From Deltaproteobacteria bacterium (GTDB taxonomy: Bacteria > Desulfobacterota > Desulfobulbia > Desulfobulbales > JAGXFP01): 64,000 bases of DNA. The position numbers and the translations under genes are program-made. A model generated the notes under the pieces. That model did no database searches and was not told where the DNA came from. It worked only from the letters and a program-made list of their open reading frames with translations. Shown here piece by piece: positions 10,004 to 19,812 of the stretch; position 1 is the first letter of the stretch, and each line of letters starts with the position of its first letter. Location: contig JAGVGT010000024.1 in NCBI GenBank assembly GCA_020056965.1, positions 62,001 to 126,000 on the forward strand. The letters are read 5' to 3'.

Positions 10004-12517
10004 ATGACTATTCCCGCTTTGATCATAGCCAGGACGAGCTGGTTGGCTCTGTTGCTGATCAGCCTCTCGGTCGAGTTTGCTCGGGGCGCAGTTCTGGTCG
10101 AGAACACCCTCTGGCAGGGCGAGGTGCGGATGGAGGATGATGTGCTGGTGCCGGCCGGGGTGACCCTGACCGTGGCCGCCGGCACCCGGATTTTGGTTCA
10201 GCCGGCTGACAACACCAAGATCGATCCTGAGTATCTTTCGCACCAGACCGAACTTTTGGTCCGCGGCCGACTGCTGATCAACGGCGCTGCTGGAAGCCGG
10301 GTCAGCTTCCTGGCTGAGGGTGGTTCCGCACCGTCGCGCTGGGCCGGGGTCATGGTCGATGGTGGTGAGGTGCTCTTGAATGGTACCGATGTCCAGGATG
10401 CCGAGGCGGCCCTCACCGTGATCGCCGGCAAGGTCAACCTCGACGGTTGCCGGTTGGCCGGTAACCGTTACGGCCTGGTCGTCCAGTCCGAGCGGGCGGG
10501 GGTGGTCGCGGCGGCCACCCGCATCGAAAAGAACGATTATGGCATCATGGCCTTTGATGGGGCGACGGTAACTCTGAACAGCGACAGTATCGCCAGGGAC
10601 AACGCCAAGGGAGACAATCTCTCCGGCCGGCGAGCTCCGGTGGTGCCTTCGGTTGAGGTTGCCGTCATCGGCCCACCCGAAAAATCCCGGCCGATCACGG
10701 CAGTCTATCGCGACGAGGCCTTGCCCGGCACCACGGTCTGGAAGGGGCGGATCTTGATTGAGGGTCAGTTGCGTTGCCCACCGGCCAGTCGTTTGATCAT
10801 CCTGCCGGGGACGGTGGTGGAGTTCACCAAGAAGGACACCAATGGCGACGGGATCGGCGAAAACGGTCTACAGATCCAGGGGCAGTTGATCGCCAAAGGC
10901 ACTCCGGAGGAACCGATCATCTTTCGCTCCGGCGAGAAGGAGACGCACCGGGGCGACTGGGATTCGATCAATATCCTAGGCAGCGATCTGGCCCAGAACC
11001 TTCTGGAGTATTGCCGGATCGAGGACGCCTATCGGGGGTTGCACTTCCACTTCTCCAACGTGGCCGTCAATCATCTGAGCCTCAGGAACAACTACCGGGG
11101 CGCCCAGTTTCAGGAATCGCTGGTCCTGGTCAACGGCAGCCGTTTCTTCGGCAACAAGAGCGGTATCCAGGCCCGCGACTCCGAGGTGACTTTCACCAAC
11201 AATGAGGTCTCCGACAACCTCAACGGCGCCAACTTCTTCCGTTTGGATCTGACCGCCGACCACAACACCTTCGGCAACAACCTCTCTGACGGGCTCCGGG
11301 TCAGAGAGAGCCGCGCCAGGGTCAGCACCAACCTGCTGGCCGGCAACCGCATGGGGCTGCTGGTTTCCGACGCTACCTCCGGTTCTTTTAGCGGCAATGT
11401 GGTGAGCGGCAATCTCGAAGCCGGTCTCTTGCTCCGAGATACCGGCGAGGTGGCGGTGACCGGCAACGCCGTGACCGGCAACGGCATTACCGGCATCAGC
11501 CTGCGCAACACCGGGGCCGTCATCACCAAAAACCTGATTGCCGGCAACGGCGAGCGGGGGGTGGGAGTCACCTCATTCAGCGGCTCCTTCACCGCCAACA
11601 ACCTGGCCGCCAACGGTAAATACGCTGTGGGCCTGGACGGGGCCGGCGACCTTGAAGCCGGTGGCAACTGGTGGGGGGGCAGCGATCTGGCCCGGGAAAT
11701 ATACGACCGTCACGACGAGTCCGGGCTGGGTGAGGTCCGCTACACCCCGCAACTGGCCGAACCGGTGGCCTTCGATTGGCCGCTCACCACCCTGGCCAGC
11801 GATGCCTTTTGGGCCGGGGAAATCCGCACCGCGGAAATGCTGAATGTTCGCCAGGGGGTGGCCCTGACCATACGGCCCGGGACCATCTGCCGCTTTGATG
11901 CCGAGGCGGCCGGGCTGATGGTTTACGGCCGTTTGCTGGCCGAAGGGCGGCCCGAGGCGCGGATCGTCTTCACCTCACCGGCGGAGGCTGGTCCCTCGGA
12001 CTGGGCCGGGGTCACTTTGGAGCGGGCGGTGGGCAGTCGGGTCGCCAACTGCGATTTTCGCAATGCCGAATGGGGGCTGCATATCCACTTTGTGCCCCTG
12101 GATATTTCTGGCTGCCGTTTTATCGACAACGATGGCGGCATCCGTTTCCGCAGCGGACCTATGCTTCTTACCCATTCGCTTTTCAGGGGCAACCGCATCG
12201 GGGTGCGCTCCTTCTTCGGCAAGATGGAGATTCGTGAAAACGAGTTTGTCGACAACGAGATTGCCATCTTCGTCCGGGAGGGCGGCGAGGGGGTGGCCAT
12301 CCATCGCAATAATCTCCATGGCAGCGACCGCTACAATCTGCGCCTGGGCGATTTTGACAAGGAAGATGTCGATGCCCGGGAAAACTGGTGGGGGGGCGGT
12401 GACCCTCTGGCGACCATCTTCGACGGTCACACCGAGCCTTATATCGGCAAGGTGATCTATGAGCCATTCCTGGCCGAACCGGTCAAACTTGATTTCAGCA
12501 TGTTTCCCGACAACTGA
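10004..12517 (+). CDS. Exported right-handed parallel beta-helix (NosD-like) protein, three-module
   Basis: Signal peptide. Repeating W.G.I...LTI.PGT.V.F...L.I.G.L.A.G... modules and NWWGG motifs; beta-helix repeats such as NGSRFFGNKSGIQARDSEVTFTNNEVSDN. Confidence 0.88.
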   Translation: MTIPALIIARTSWLALLLISLSVEFARGAVLVENTLWQGEVRMEDDVLVPAGVTLTVAAGTRILVQPADNTKIDPEYLSHQTELLVRGRLLINGAAGSRVSFLAEGGSAPSRWAGVMVDGGEVLLNGTDVQDAEAALTVIAGKVNLDGCRLAGNRYGLVVQSERAGVVAAATRIEKNDYGIMAFDGATVTLNSDSIARDNAKGDNLSGRRAPVVPSVEVAVIGPPEKSRPITAVYRDEALPGTTVWKGRILIEGQLRCPPASRLIILPGTVVEFTKKDTNGDGIGENGLQIQGQLIAKGTPEEPIIFRSGEKETHRGDWDSINILGSDLAQNLLEYCRIEDAYRGLHFHFSNVAVNHLSLRNNYRGAQFQESLVLVNGSRFFGNKSGIQARDSEVTFTNNEVSDNLNGANFFRLDLTADHNTFGNNLSDGLRVRESRARVSTNLLAGNRMGLLVSDATSGSFSGNVVSGNLEAGLLLRDTGEVAVTGNAVTGNGITGISLRNTGAVITKNLIAGNGERGVGVTSFSGSFTANNLAANGKYAVGLDGAGDLEAGGNWWGGSDLAREIYDRHDESGLGEVRYTPQLAEPVAFDWPLTTLASDAFWAGEIRTAEMLNVRQGVALTIRPGTICRFDAEAAGLMVYGRLLAEGRPEARIVFTSPAEAGPSDWAGVTLERAVGSRVANCDFRNAEWGLHIHFVPLDISGCRFIDNDGGIRFRSGPMLLTHSLFRGNRIGVRSFFGKMEIRENEFVDNEIAIFVREGGEGVAIHRNNLHGSDRYNLRLGDFDKEDVDARENWWGGGDPLATIFDGHTEPYIGKVIYEPFLAEPVKLDFSMFPDN

Positions 12518-12533
12518 AGGGAAAATTAAGAAG

Positions 12534-13256
12534 ATGACCGCACGAATCTGGAAATTTCTACTGCTGGCCTTGCTCCTGCTCCCGACCCCATTCGCCCTGG
12601 CCGGACCGCTAAATCTCACCGGGCGAATCCTGGACAGCAACGGCCGGCCGGTCGGCGGCGCCGAGGTTTACGTCTTCGATTCCGCCAATACCAAGCGGCC
12701 GGCCGATTATATTTCGGAAAAGAGTGGCAGCGACGGCCATTACCAGTTGGCCCTGCCGTCGGGCCGCTATTGGACCATGGCCATCCAGCGCCAGGGCGAG
12801 GCGCGGGTCGGTCCCCTTGGCCCCACCGACCGTTTTTCCGGAGAGCCCCTGCTCTTTGAGGGTGGGGACGATAAGCAGGTGGTCAACGATTTTACCATCA
12901 TCTCGCTGAAAGAGGCGGCCCTGCGTAACCGCAAGCGCAATGAGGAACTGATCAAGGTTACTGGCCGGATCTTCGACCCCTCCGGAGCGCCGGTGGCCGG
13001 GGCCTACGCCATGGCCGATCCTTCGCCAAAGGGGCAGCTGCCGCTCTATCTCTCGACCTGGAGCGAGGCGGACGGCCTCTACACCCTGTTTCTGCCCAAG
13101 GGTAGAATTTTTCTGGGGGTCTCCCGGGTATTTCCTCCTGATAGTGATTATCATCTGGACCGGGAAGCCGATTTTAGCGACGATGCGGTGGGCGAGGATT
13201 TGCTTGCGCCACCGGTTACCGAGAAGGGCAGTGCGCCCGCAACCGGAGAGCGGTAA
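12534..13256 (+). CDS. Exported carboxypeptidase-regulatory-like domain protein
   Basis: Signal peptide MTARIWKFLLLALLLLPTPFALA; repeats NLTGRILDSNGRPVGGAEVYVFD and KVTGRIFDPSGAPVAGAYAMAD. Confidence 0.8.
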   Translation: MTARIWKFLLLALLLLPTPFALAGPLNLTGRILDSNGRPVGGAEVYVFDSANTKRPADYISEKSGSDGHYQLALPSGRYWTMAIQRQGEARVGPLGPTDRFSGEPLLFEGGDDKQVVNDFTIISLKEAALRNRKRNEELIKVTGRIFDPSGAPVAGAYAMADPSPKGQLPLYLSTWSEADGLYTLFLPKGRIFLGVSRVFPPDSDYHLDREADFSDDAVGEDLLAPPVTEKGSAPATGER

Positions 13257-13262
13257 GCGGTT

Positions 13263-13925
13263 TTGATTGATTCAGCTAAACACCGGAACGGCGACGGGAT
13301 TCCGCCGAACGAACCCGAGGTGCGCGGGGGAGAGGAGTCGTGCCGGATCAGCTTCACCGAGGCCAAGCCGGAAGGCGGCTTCTCCTCTTTTGGCGATCTG
13401 GACCGGCTTGACTGGTTGGCTCTGGTGGTGTTGGTGCTTTTGATCGTCTCGGCCTTGGGCCTCATCATCTTTCAGCCCGGCCAGGCGGGGACGACGGTTA
13501 AGAAAGATGGCGGCACTCGGCAGAGGATCGTGGTGATCAGCCCCGAACTGGACCAGAAGATGGCCGCCGCCACCATGCTCCTGAACGGCGGCGACCTAGT
13601 CAAGGCCGGGGCTTTGCTCGATGCGCTGATTGCCGAATTTCCTTACGAAGGCGGGCCGCATATGCTCAAGGGCGATCTTTTTCTCCGGAAACAGCAACCC
13701 GTTGAAGCCCTGCTGGAGTACCGTCTGGGGGTTGATCTCAACCCCGACTATCTCGACAAGAAGATGGTGGAAGTTTTTCAAGGCAAAAAAATCAAGAGTA
13801 CCTTGGAGGAGGCGCGCCGGGCCATCGATGCCGGTTTAGCCCGTACCCCTGGAGATGCTACCCTGCTGGAGCAGCGCAAGGTGCTCTATTATATGCTGCG
13901 CAAGGTGGCCGGTAGTTGCGGATGA
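13263..13925 (+). CDS. Membrane-anchored TPR-like protein
   Basis: TM segment LDWLALVVLVLLIVSALGLIIF followed by TPR-like helices (AATMLLNGGDLVKAGALLDALIAEFPYEGGPHMLKGDLFLRKQQPVEALLEYRLG). Start is probably TTG. Confidence 0.7.
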   Translation: MIDSAKHRNGDGIPPNEPEVRGGEESCRISFTEAKPEGGFSSFGDLDRLDWLALVVLVLLIVSALGLIIFQPGQAGTTVKKDGGTRQRIVVISPELDQKMAAATMLLNGGDLVKAGALLDALIAEFPYEGGPHMLKGDLFLRKQQPVEALLEYRLGVDLNPDYLDKKMVEVFQGKKIKSTLEEARRAIDAGLARTPGDATLLEQRKVLYYMLRKVAGSCG

Positions 13926-13932
13926 TGAGGAG

Positions 13933-15045
13933 ATGAGCATGCACAAGGGGTGGTTCATACTGATGGGGGCGGTGATCGGGATCGGAGGCGCCGTCCTGGC
14001 TTATTTCGGCAACCCGGCCAATACCGGCATCTGTGTCTCCTGTTTCATGGAGAATATTACCGGCGCTCTGGGGCTGCATGACAATGTCCGCATGCAGTAC
14101 CTGCGCCCGGAACTGATCGGTTTCGTTCTGGGGGCCTTTGCCCTGGCCCTGGCCCGCAAGGAGTTCGTCCCCACCGGTGGCAGCTCACCGATGTTGCGCT
14201 TTCTGATCGGCTTCTTCCTGATCGTCGGTTGCACGGTTTTCATCGGCTGTCCGGTCAAGATGGTGTTGCGCCTGGCGGCCGGTGACCTCGGCGCCATGGT
14301 CGGCCTGGTGGGGCTGACCATCGGCATCTATATCGGCCTGGAGTTCATTGAAAACGGCTTCCGGTTGGGGGCGCCAACTCCGCAGCCCAAGGCCAACAGC
14401 CTGCTGATCCCCGGGCTGATGCTCTTCCTTTTGCTCCTGGTTTTAATCAAGCCCGCCTTTATCTATGAAAGCGCCAAGGGGTCCGGCGCCATGCATGCCC
14501 CGCTCTTGCTCTCTTTGGGCCTCGGCCTGCTGATCGGCGGACTGGCCCAATACACCCAGTTTTGCATCACCGGCGGGATTGCCCGGATCTTTCTCTGGGG
14601 GCCGCGCGAGGTCTTAAACTGCCCGCGCTCCACCGGCCTGTTGCTCAGCCTCGGTTCCTTCTTCATGTTCGCCTTGGTGGCGAGCCTCCTGACCGGTCAG
14701 TTCCATTTCGGTTTGGAAGGGCAGCCCAGTTCCAATGATAGCTATGGCTGGGGCTTTCTGGGAATGCTGATGGTCGGCTTTGGTTCGGTGCTGATCCGGG
14801 GCTGCCCTTTGCGGCAGCTGGTTGGGGCCAGCCAGGGCGACAGCGATGCCGCTGCCGCGGTGCTGGGGATGATGGCCGGGGCCGCCATGGTCCAGAACTG
14901 GAACCTGGCCGGCACCCCGGCCGGCACCCCGCTGGCCGGGCAGGTGGCGGTCCTGGTCGGTCTGGCTCTGATGTTTGCGGTGGGGATCATGAACCGGCGG
15001 CGCGGCTACGGCATCGCCCCGGAGTACCAAGCCGGTCTGGATTGA
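13933..15045 (+). CDS. YedE-family putative selenium/sulfur-compound transporter
   Basis: MSMHKGWFILMGAVIGIGGAVLAYFGNPANTGICVSCFMENITGALGLHDN and GGIARIFLWGPREV...RGCPLRQLVGASQGDSDAAAAVLGM: YedE/YeeE type, polytopic. Confidence 0.88.
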   Translation: MSMHKGWFILMGAVIGIGGAVLAYFGNPANTGICVSCFMENITGALGLHDNVRMQYLRPELIGFVLGAFALALARKEFVPTGGSSPMLRFLIGFFLIVGCTVFIGCPVKMVLRLAAGDLGAMVGLVGLTIGIYIGLEFIENGFRLGAPTPQPKANSLLIPGLMLFLLLLVLIKPAFIYESAKGSGAMHAPLLLSLGLGLLIGGLAQYTQFCITGGIARIFLWGPREVLNCPRSTGLLLSLGSFFMFALVASLLTGQFHFGLEGQPSSNDSYGWGFLGMLMVGFGSVLIRGCPLRQLVGASQGDSDAAAAVLGMMAGAAMVQNWNLAGTPAGTPLAGQVAVLVGLALMFAVGIMNRRRGYGIAPEYQAGLD

Positions 15046-15152
15046 GCGATTAGCCCGGCCGCGAGACAGAACCTCTAGCCAGAACCGTGAATTTCAGGTA
15101 GTTTCCTCGAATTCTTTATTTACCTCTCACTAATCATTTTGGCTTGGATGAT

Positions 15153-16163
15153 ATGAAAGACCACACTCCGTCGCGCCATCGCCATTTCCCGAGTCCTCCC
15201 GGAGCAGCCTGGCTGCTCCTCTTTTTTGTCCTGGTCGCGTCCGGTTGCAGCCGCCAGAAGGTGACTGAACTGGACAAGTCCACCCTGGAGAAAGATACCA
15301 CCTGGAGCGGCCAGATCCTGGTCAAGGGCGATATTTACGTGCCGCCCGGCGTCACCCTGACCATCGCCCCCGGCACCACCGTCAGTTTCCAGAAGATCGA
15401 TGAAAAGAGCGACCGCAACATGTTCGCGGTCGATTCGCCTTATTATCCGCAGGCCGAGTTGATCATCCGGGGTAAGCTGATTGCCCGCGGCACCGCCAAG
15501 GACAATATCGTCTTCACCACCGCCGAGATCAAACCTGAACCGTCCGACTGGGGGGCCATCAACTTCCTGGGCAGCGACGGCAATGTTATCTCCTATGCCA
15601 AGATTCTTAACGCGTACAACGGCGTGCATGCCCATGGTTCCAAAGTGGAAATCACCCACTGCGAGTTCGTCAAGAACGGGGTGGGGGTGAGTTTCAAGGC
15701 CGAAGAGGAGACCCCCGGGGTGCCCTGGTTTGGGGTGCGCAGTTCGCTGATTATCCGCAATAACCTTTTTGCCAATAACAAGGGCGCCATCGGCATCCGC
15801 AACTCCGACGCCGAAATCAGCCACAACGAAATCCGCGAAAACAAGTTTTTCGGGATCTGGCCCAAGGAGAAGAGCAAGCTCAGCGTTACCTACAACGAAA
15901 TAACCGCCAACGGCCGCGGCATTTATCTTTATCAGGTCCAGGGCGCCACCTTCGAGAATAACAACATTTACGACAACACCGAATACAACTTCGCCATGGC
16001 CGAGGCCCAGGATTTTCCGGTCCCGGCCCCCAATAACTGGTTTGGTACCACCGACCGCAAAAAAATCGACGAGACCATCTTTGACTTGCACGATGATGCC
16101 GAATTGGGCGAGGTGCTGATCGAGCCGATTCGCAAGGAAGCCGTGGCCTGGAAGGAGAATTGA
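15153..16163 (+). CDS. Beta-helix repeat lipoprotein (NosD-like)
   Basis: Lipobox LLFFVLVASGC; TTWSGQILVKGDIYVPPGVTLTIAPGTTVSF; C-terminal NNWFGTTDRKK...FDLHDDAELGEVLIEP matches the module ends of the 10004-12517 protein. Confidence 0.87.
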   Translation: MKDHTPSRHRHFPSPPGAAWLLLFFVLVASGCSRQKVTELDKSTLEKDTTWSGQILVKGDIYVPPGVTLTIAPGTTVSFQKIDEKSDRNMFAVDSPYYPQAELIIRGKLIARGTAKDNIVFTTAEIKPEPSDWGAINFLGSDGNVISYAKILNAYNGVHAHGSKVEITHCEFVKNGVGVSFKAEEETPGVPWFGVRSSLIIRNNLFANNKGAIGIRNSDAEISHNEIRENKFFGIWPKEKSKLSVTYNEITANGRGIYLYQVQGATFENNNIYDNTEYNFAMAEAQDFPVPAPNNWFGTTDRKKIDETIFDLHDDAELGEVLIEPIRKEAVAWKEN

Positions 16164-16167
16164 GCCG

Positions 16168-17463
16168 ATGCAGCGCCACGAAGTCAAGGTCATCGGGTTG
16201 GTCAGTTTTTCCCACTTCATGACCCACTCGTACATGAGCATTCTGCCGGCGGTGCTGTTGGCGATTACCGCCGAACGGGGCTTAAGCTTCACCGCCATCG
16301 GCCTGATCACCAACGTCGGCTATTTCCTTTACGGCCTGGGCTCCTTCCCGGCCGGCTACCTCTCCGACCGCATCGGCTCCAAGCGGGTGCTTACCGTCGG
16401 CCTCGGCGGCATGGCGCTTTCCTCGATCCTGGTCGGACTCTCCCAGGGGCTGGTGGCCTTCGCCCTCTCTTATGCCCTGCTGGGACTCTTCGCCTCGATT
16501 CATCACCCGGCCGGGTTGTCGTTGATCGCCCGGCGGGTGGAGAATCGCCGGGGCAAGGCCATGGGGCTGCACGGGGTGTTGGGCAATGTCGGGATGATGC
16601 TGGCGCCGCTGGTGGCCAGCCTGGGGTTGATGTTTTTCCGGACCTGGCGCGCCGCCTATTTTATTTACGGGGCCATCGGTCTGGTCTCGGCACTGATCAG
16701 CTATCGCAGTCGGATCGACCAGGAGGCCGATCTGGACTGGCGTTCGCTCTACCGCTGGCCGGAGTTGGTCCGGAAACTCCGGGCCGGGGCGGGGGCGGGG
16801 ACCGGCGTCGCGGCCGACCAGGCCCAACCGCCAAAATCGGTCTTCCCGCTGTCTCTGTTCTTCCTGTTCGGCGTTGCCGTACTCTCCGGCTTCATCTTTC
16901 GGGGCTCGCTGACTTTCTTCCCGGCCTTGCTGCAGCGGGAGATTAATTTCATCAACAACAGCGACCAGCCGGCGGTGCTGGCCGGGACCATCACCTCCCT
17001 GATCCTCTCTCTGGGGTTGATCGGGGCCTGGTTCGGGGGTTGGATCAACGATAAGATCAAGCGGCCCGAGTTGGTGCCGATCGTGATTTTTGTGGTGATC
17101 GCCCCGGCGCTTTTTCTGATCGGCAAGCTTTCCGATTCCAAGCTGCTGGCCATAAGCTGCCTGTTCAGCCTGATCTACTACGCCTGGCAACCCTCGCACA
17201 ATTTCCTGATCTCCCGCTATACCCGCCGGGCCTCGCACGGGGTGGGTTTCGGGATCAACTTCTTCCTGCTCTTCGGGGTCGGCTCGGTGGCCACGGCCAT
17301 TGGCGGCTATGTGGCCGATGAGTACAGTGTCGACCGCTTTTATCTGGTGATGGCCGGGATCGCCGCAGTGGCGCTACTGGTGGCTTCCGGGGTATATCTG
17401 TTGCGGCGCTGGAGCGTGGAGTTTCCCTTCAGGCTGGTGCGGGAAGGCGATGCAGTGAAGTAG
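16168..17463 (+). CDS. MFS transporter
   Basis: About 12 predicted TM helices; GYLSDRIGSKRVLTVGLGGMALSS MFS loop motif. Confidence 0.9.
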   Translation: MQRHEVKVIGLVSFSHFMTHSYMSILPAVLLAITAERGLSFTAIGLITNVGYFLYGLGSFPAGYLSDRIGSKRVLTVGLGGMALSSILVGLSQGLVAFALSYALLGLFASIHHPAGLSLIARRVENRRGKAMGLHGVLGNVGMMLAPLVASLGLMFFRTWRAAYFIYGAIGLVSALISYRSRIDQEADLDWRSLYRWPELVRKLRAGAGAGTGVAADQAQPPKSVFPLSLFFLFGVAVLSGFIFRGSLTFFPALLQREINFINNSDQPAVLAGTITSLILSLGLIGAWFGGWINDKIKRPELVPIVIFVVIAPALFLIGKLSDSKLLAISCLFSLIYYAWQPSHNFLISRYTRRASHGVGFGINFFLLFGVGSVATAIGGYVADEYSVDRFYLVMAGIAAVALLVASGVYLLRRWSVEFPFRLVREGDAVK

Positions 17464-17556
17464 ACTTGCCTGGCCGGACCGGGAAAATCATTTTAGGTAT
17501 CCAGCCGATCAGCCCCGGTGGTAAATGTTCCCAAGCTATGTGCAACGAGGTTTTTC

Positions 17557-18726
17557 ATGCACCCCAATCCCGCCATCCTGGAAATGTTGTCCCTGGTCTA
17601 CGAGGACCTGGACATCGACACCATCGAGCAACGCTTTGTCACGATGGTGGCCGAGCTCTTTCCCTTTACCCGCGTCGGGCTATTTTTTGTCAAACACAAG
17701 AAGGGACTCCTGCAAGGCAAGCTCTGCAAGGGTTTTAACGAGGGCTCGATCAGCACCATCGAGGTGCCGATTGACGGGCAGTATCTCCTGACCCGGCCGC
17801 TGATCACCGGTTTTCCACTCTGGAACGAACCGAGTTGCGACGATCCCTTTCTTGGCGGTCTGGGCCTTAACCACTTCGCCCTGATTCCGGTGGTCAACAA
17901 AAAACGCATCCCCTGCTGGCAGATCACCAACTGCCAGGCCGTCGATTGTCCGGCCTATGGCCATCAATGGCTCCGGTGCTGGCTGGTGCCGGGGACGAAA
18001 TGCAAGGACCAAACCCAGCCCAGCTTGGAGGGGAAGTCGGCGCTCTGCGCGGAATGCCCAGTCTTTACCGGTCAGGACAGCAGGGCCGTGGAGGGAATCA
18101 TGCTGGTTGACGGTCCGGCTCCGATCAGCGACGAAACGGTGACCATGCTCTCGATCATTGCCCATGGGGTCGGCGCGGCGATCAACAACTCAAAAAAGTA
18201 CACCCAGGTCCTTCGGGAGTCGATTCGTGACGACCTGACCGGACTCCATAACCGGCGCTATTTCAATGAGCGCCTCCTGGACGAAATCGAGCGGGCTCGT
18301 CGCTACGGCGGCAATATCAGTCTGTTGATCGGCGATATCGACCACTTCAAGCTGGTCAATGATTGTTATGGTCATCCGGCCGGCGATATGGTTCTCAGGG
18401 AAGTTTCGGCTATTTTCATCCGGGAGTTGCGGCGCAGCGACCTGGTCGCCCGCTATGGCGGCGAAGAATTTGCGGTGGTGCTTTTCGACTGCACCCCGGA
18501 AAGGGCCAAAACCATTGCCGAAGGGTTGCGCCTGGCCGTGGCCAAGGCCAACTGGCCGGGCTTGGCAGAGACCAGGGTCACCATCAGTTTCGGAGTTGCC
18601 TCTCTGACCAAAGACGCCTCTACCCTGGAAGGATTGATCGGGAAAGCGGACAAAGCCCTTTACAGCGCCAAGGCCCAGGGCCGCAACCGGGTCTGGATTG
18701 CCCCGCAGGCCATGGATGACGATTGA
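17557..18726 (+). CDS. GAF-like/Cys-cluster diguanylate cyclase (GGEEF)
   Basis: C-terminal GGDEF domain with DDLTGLHNRRYFNERL, DIDHFKLVNDCYGHPAGD and RYGGEEFAVVL. Internal Cys-rich segment CWQITNCQAVDCPAYG...RCWLVPGTKC...CAECPVF. Confidence 0.92.
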   Translation: MHPNPAILEMLSLVYEDLDIDTIEQRFVTMVAELFPFTRVGLFFVKHKKGLLQGKLCKGFNEGSISTIEVPIDGQYLLTRPLITGFPLWNEPSCDDPFLGGLGLNHFALIPVVNKKRIPCWQITNCQAVDCPAYGHQWLRCWLVPGTKCKDQTQPSLEGKSALCAECPVFTGQDSRAVEGIMLVDGPAPISDETVTMLSIIAHGVGAAINNSKKYTQVLRESIRDDLTGLHNRRYFNERLLDEIERARRYGGNISLLIGDIDHFKLVNDCYGHPAGDMVLREVSAIFIRELRRSDLVARYGGEEFAVVLFDCTPERAKTIAEGLRLAVAKANWPGLAETRVTISFGVASLTKDASTLEGLIGKADKALYSAKAQGRNRVWIAPQAMDDD

Positions 18727-18834
18727 GCCGGTTCGGGAGCCGTGTTCATAGTGAAATGATGGTTGAATTAACGGGTCGGGCTGCGGTTTCTCTCGGACGG
18801 CAGGCTATTGACTATTACCGAACTAGGGGGAAAA

Positions 18835-19737
18835 ATGGATATCTTTTGCCAAAAATGCCAAAAACGGGTGGGGCAGGTTGCCGACGAGAAGATCCCGGTG
18901 GGGCAGAAGGCCAGCGTTAAGTGCCCAGTCTGCGGCGAGAAGATCATCCTGGGCCGGGAGGATGTCGCCACCCCGGATCTCACCATCGAAGCCGAAAAAC
19001 CGGCTGCATCATCCCAACCACCTGGTTTCGCTAGCCACGGCCGGCCGGGGGAAGATGGCGGCCGCGAAAAGACCGGGGCAAATGAGGTGGTCCCGAATTA
19101 CGATTTTACCATCGGGGCCATCCTCAAGGAGGCCTGGCAGAAGACCAGTGGCGTCAAAGGGCCGATCTGGGGCGCCGCCCTTATGATCTTCCTGGTGATC
19201 ATCGGCTTTAGCCTTGGCGGCTGGCTGCTCTCCACCGTGCTAGGCGGCGAGGGTGAGAACCTCGCCCTGAGCGCGGCCCTGCAGATCACCTTAACGGTCG
19301 CCATCTACCCTTTGATCGCCGGGGTAATGATGATCGGACTCCGCCACTCCGTGGGGCGGCCGGTCAGTTGGAAGCAGGCCTTTGGCTACTTCGCCTTACT
19401 GTTGCCGCTGGTTGTTTCATCCTTGCTGGCCACGGTTCTGACCTTTGTCGGCTTTCTCCTCTTGCTTCTGCCCGGCATCTACCTGAGTCTGGCCTATATG
19501 CTGGTCATCCCTCTGATTGTCGATAAGGGCATGGGGCCCTGGCAGGCCATGGAGGCCTCGCGCCAAGCCATACACCAGTGCTGGTTTAAAGCCTTCGGCC
19601 TCTACTTCGTGATGGTGCTGATCTATCTGGTCAGCATAATCCCGCTGGGCCTCGGGATGATCTGGACCCTGCCGATGTTTGTCATGGTCAGCGCGATCCT
19701 CTACCGGGAGCTCTTCGGGGTCAGCGACAAGACCTGA
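18835..19737 (+). CDS. Zinc-ribbon plus polytopic membrane protein
   Basis: MDIFCQKCQKRVGQ...VKCPVCGEKI zinc ribbon followed by several TM helices. Confidence 0.8.
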   Translation: MDIFCQKCQKRVGQVADEKIPVGQKASVKCPVCGEKIILGREDVATPDLTIEAEKPAASSQPPGFASHGRPGEDGGREKTGANEVVPNYDFTIGAILKEAWQKTSGVKGPIWGAALMIFLVIIGFSLGGWLLSTVLGGEGENLALSAALQITLTVAIYPLIAGVMMIGLRHSVGRPVSWKQAFGYFALLLPLVVSSLLATVLTFVGFLLLLLPGIYLSLAYMLVIPLIVDKGMGPWQAMEASRQAIHQCWFKAFGLYFVMVLIYLVSIIPLGLGMIWTLPMFVMVSAILYRELFGVSDKT

Positions 19738-19812
19738 TCAGCGGGGGTGAATTAAATCGGTGTCAAGGGGAGGGGGCTGGCGCCGAAAGCGCCGGTTTCT
19801 TCCGGCCGGAGA

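Noticed and set aside
15120-16313. 397-aa minus-strand ORF opposite the beta-helix lipoprotein
   Set aside because: The + strand has a lipobox and a domain pattern; the minus frame is shadow.
16282-17238. 318-aa minus-strand ORF opposite the MFS gene
   Set aside because: Low-complexity Q/G/R/E composition; the MFS frame is clear.
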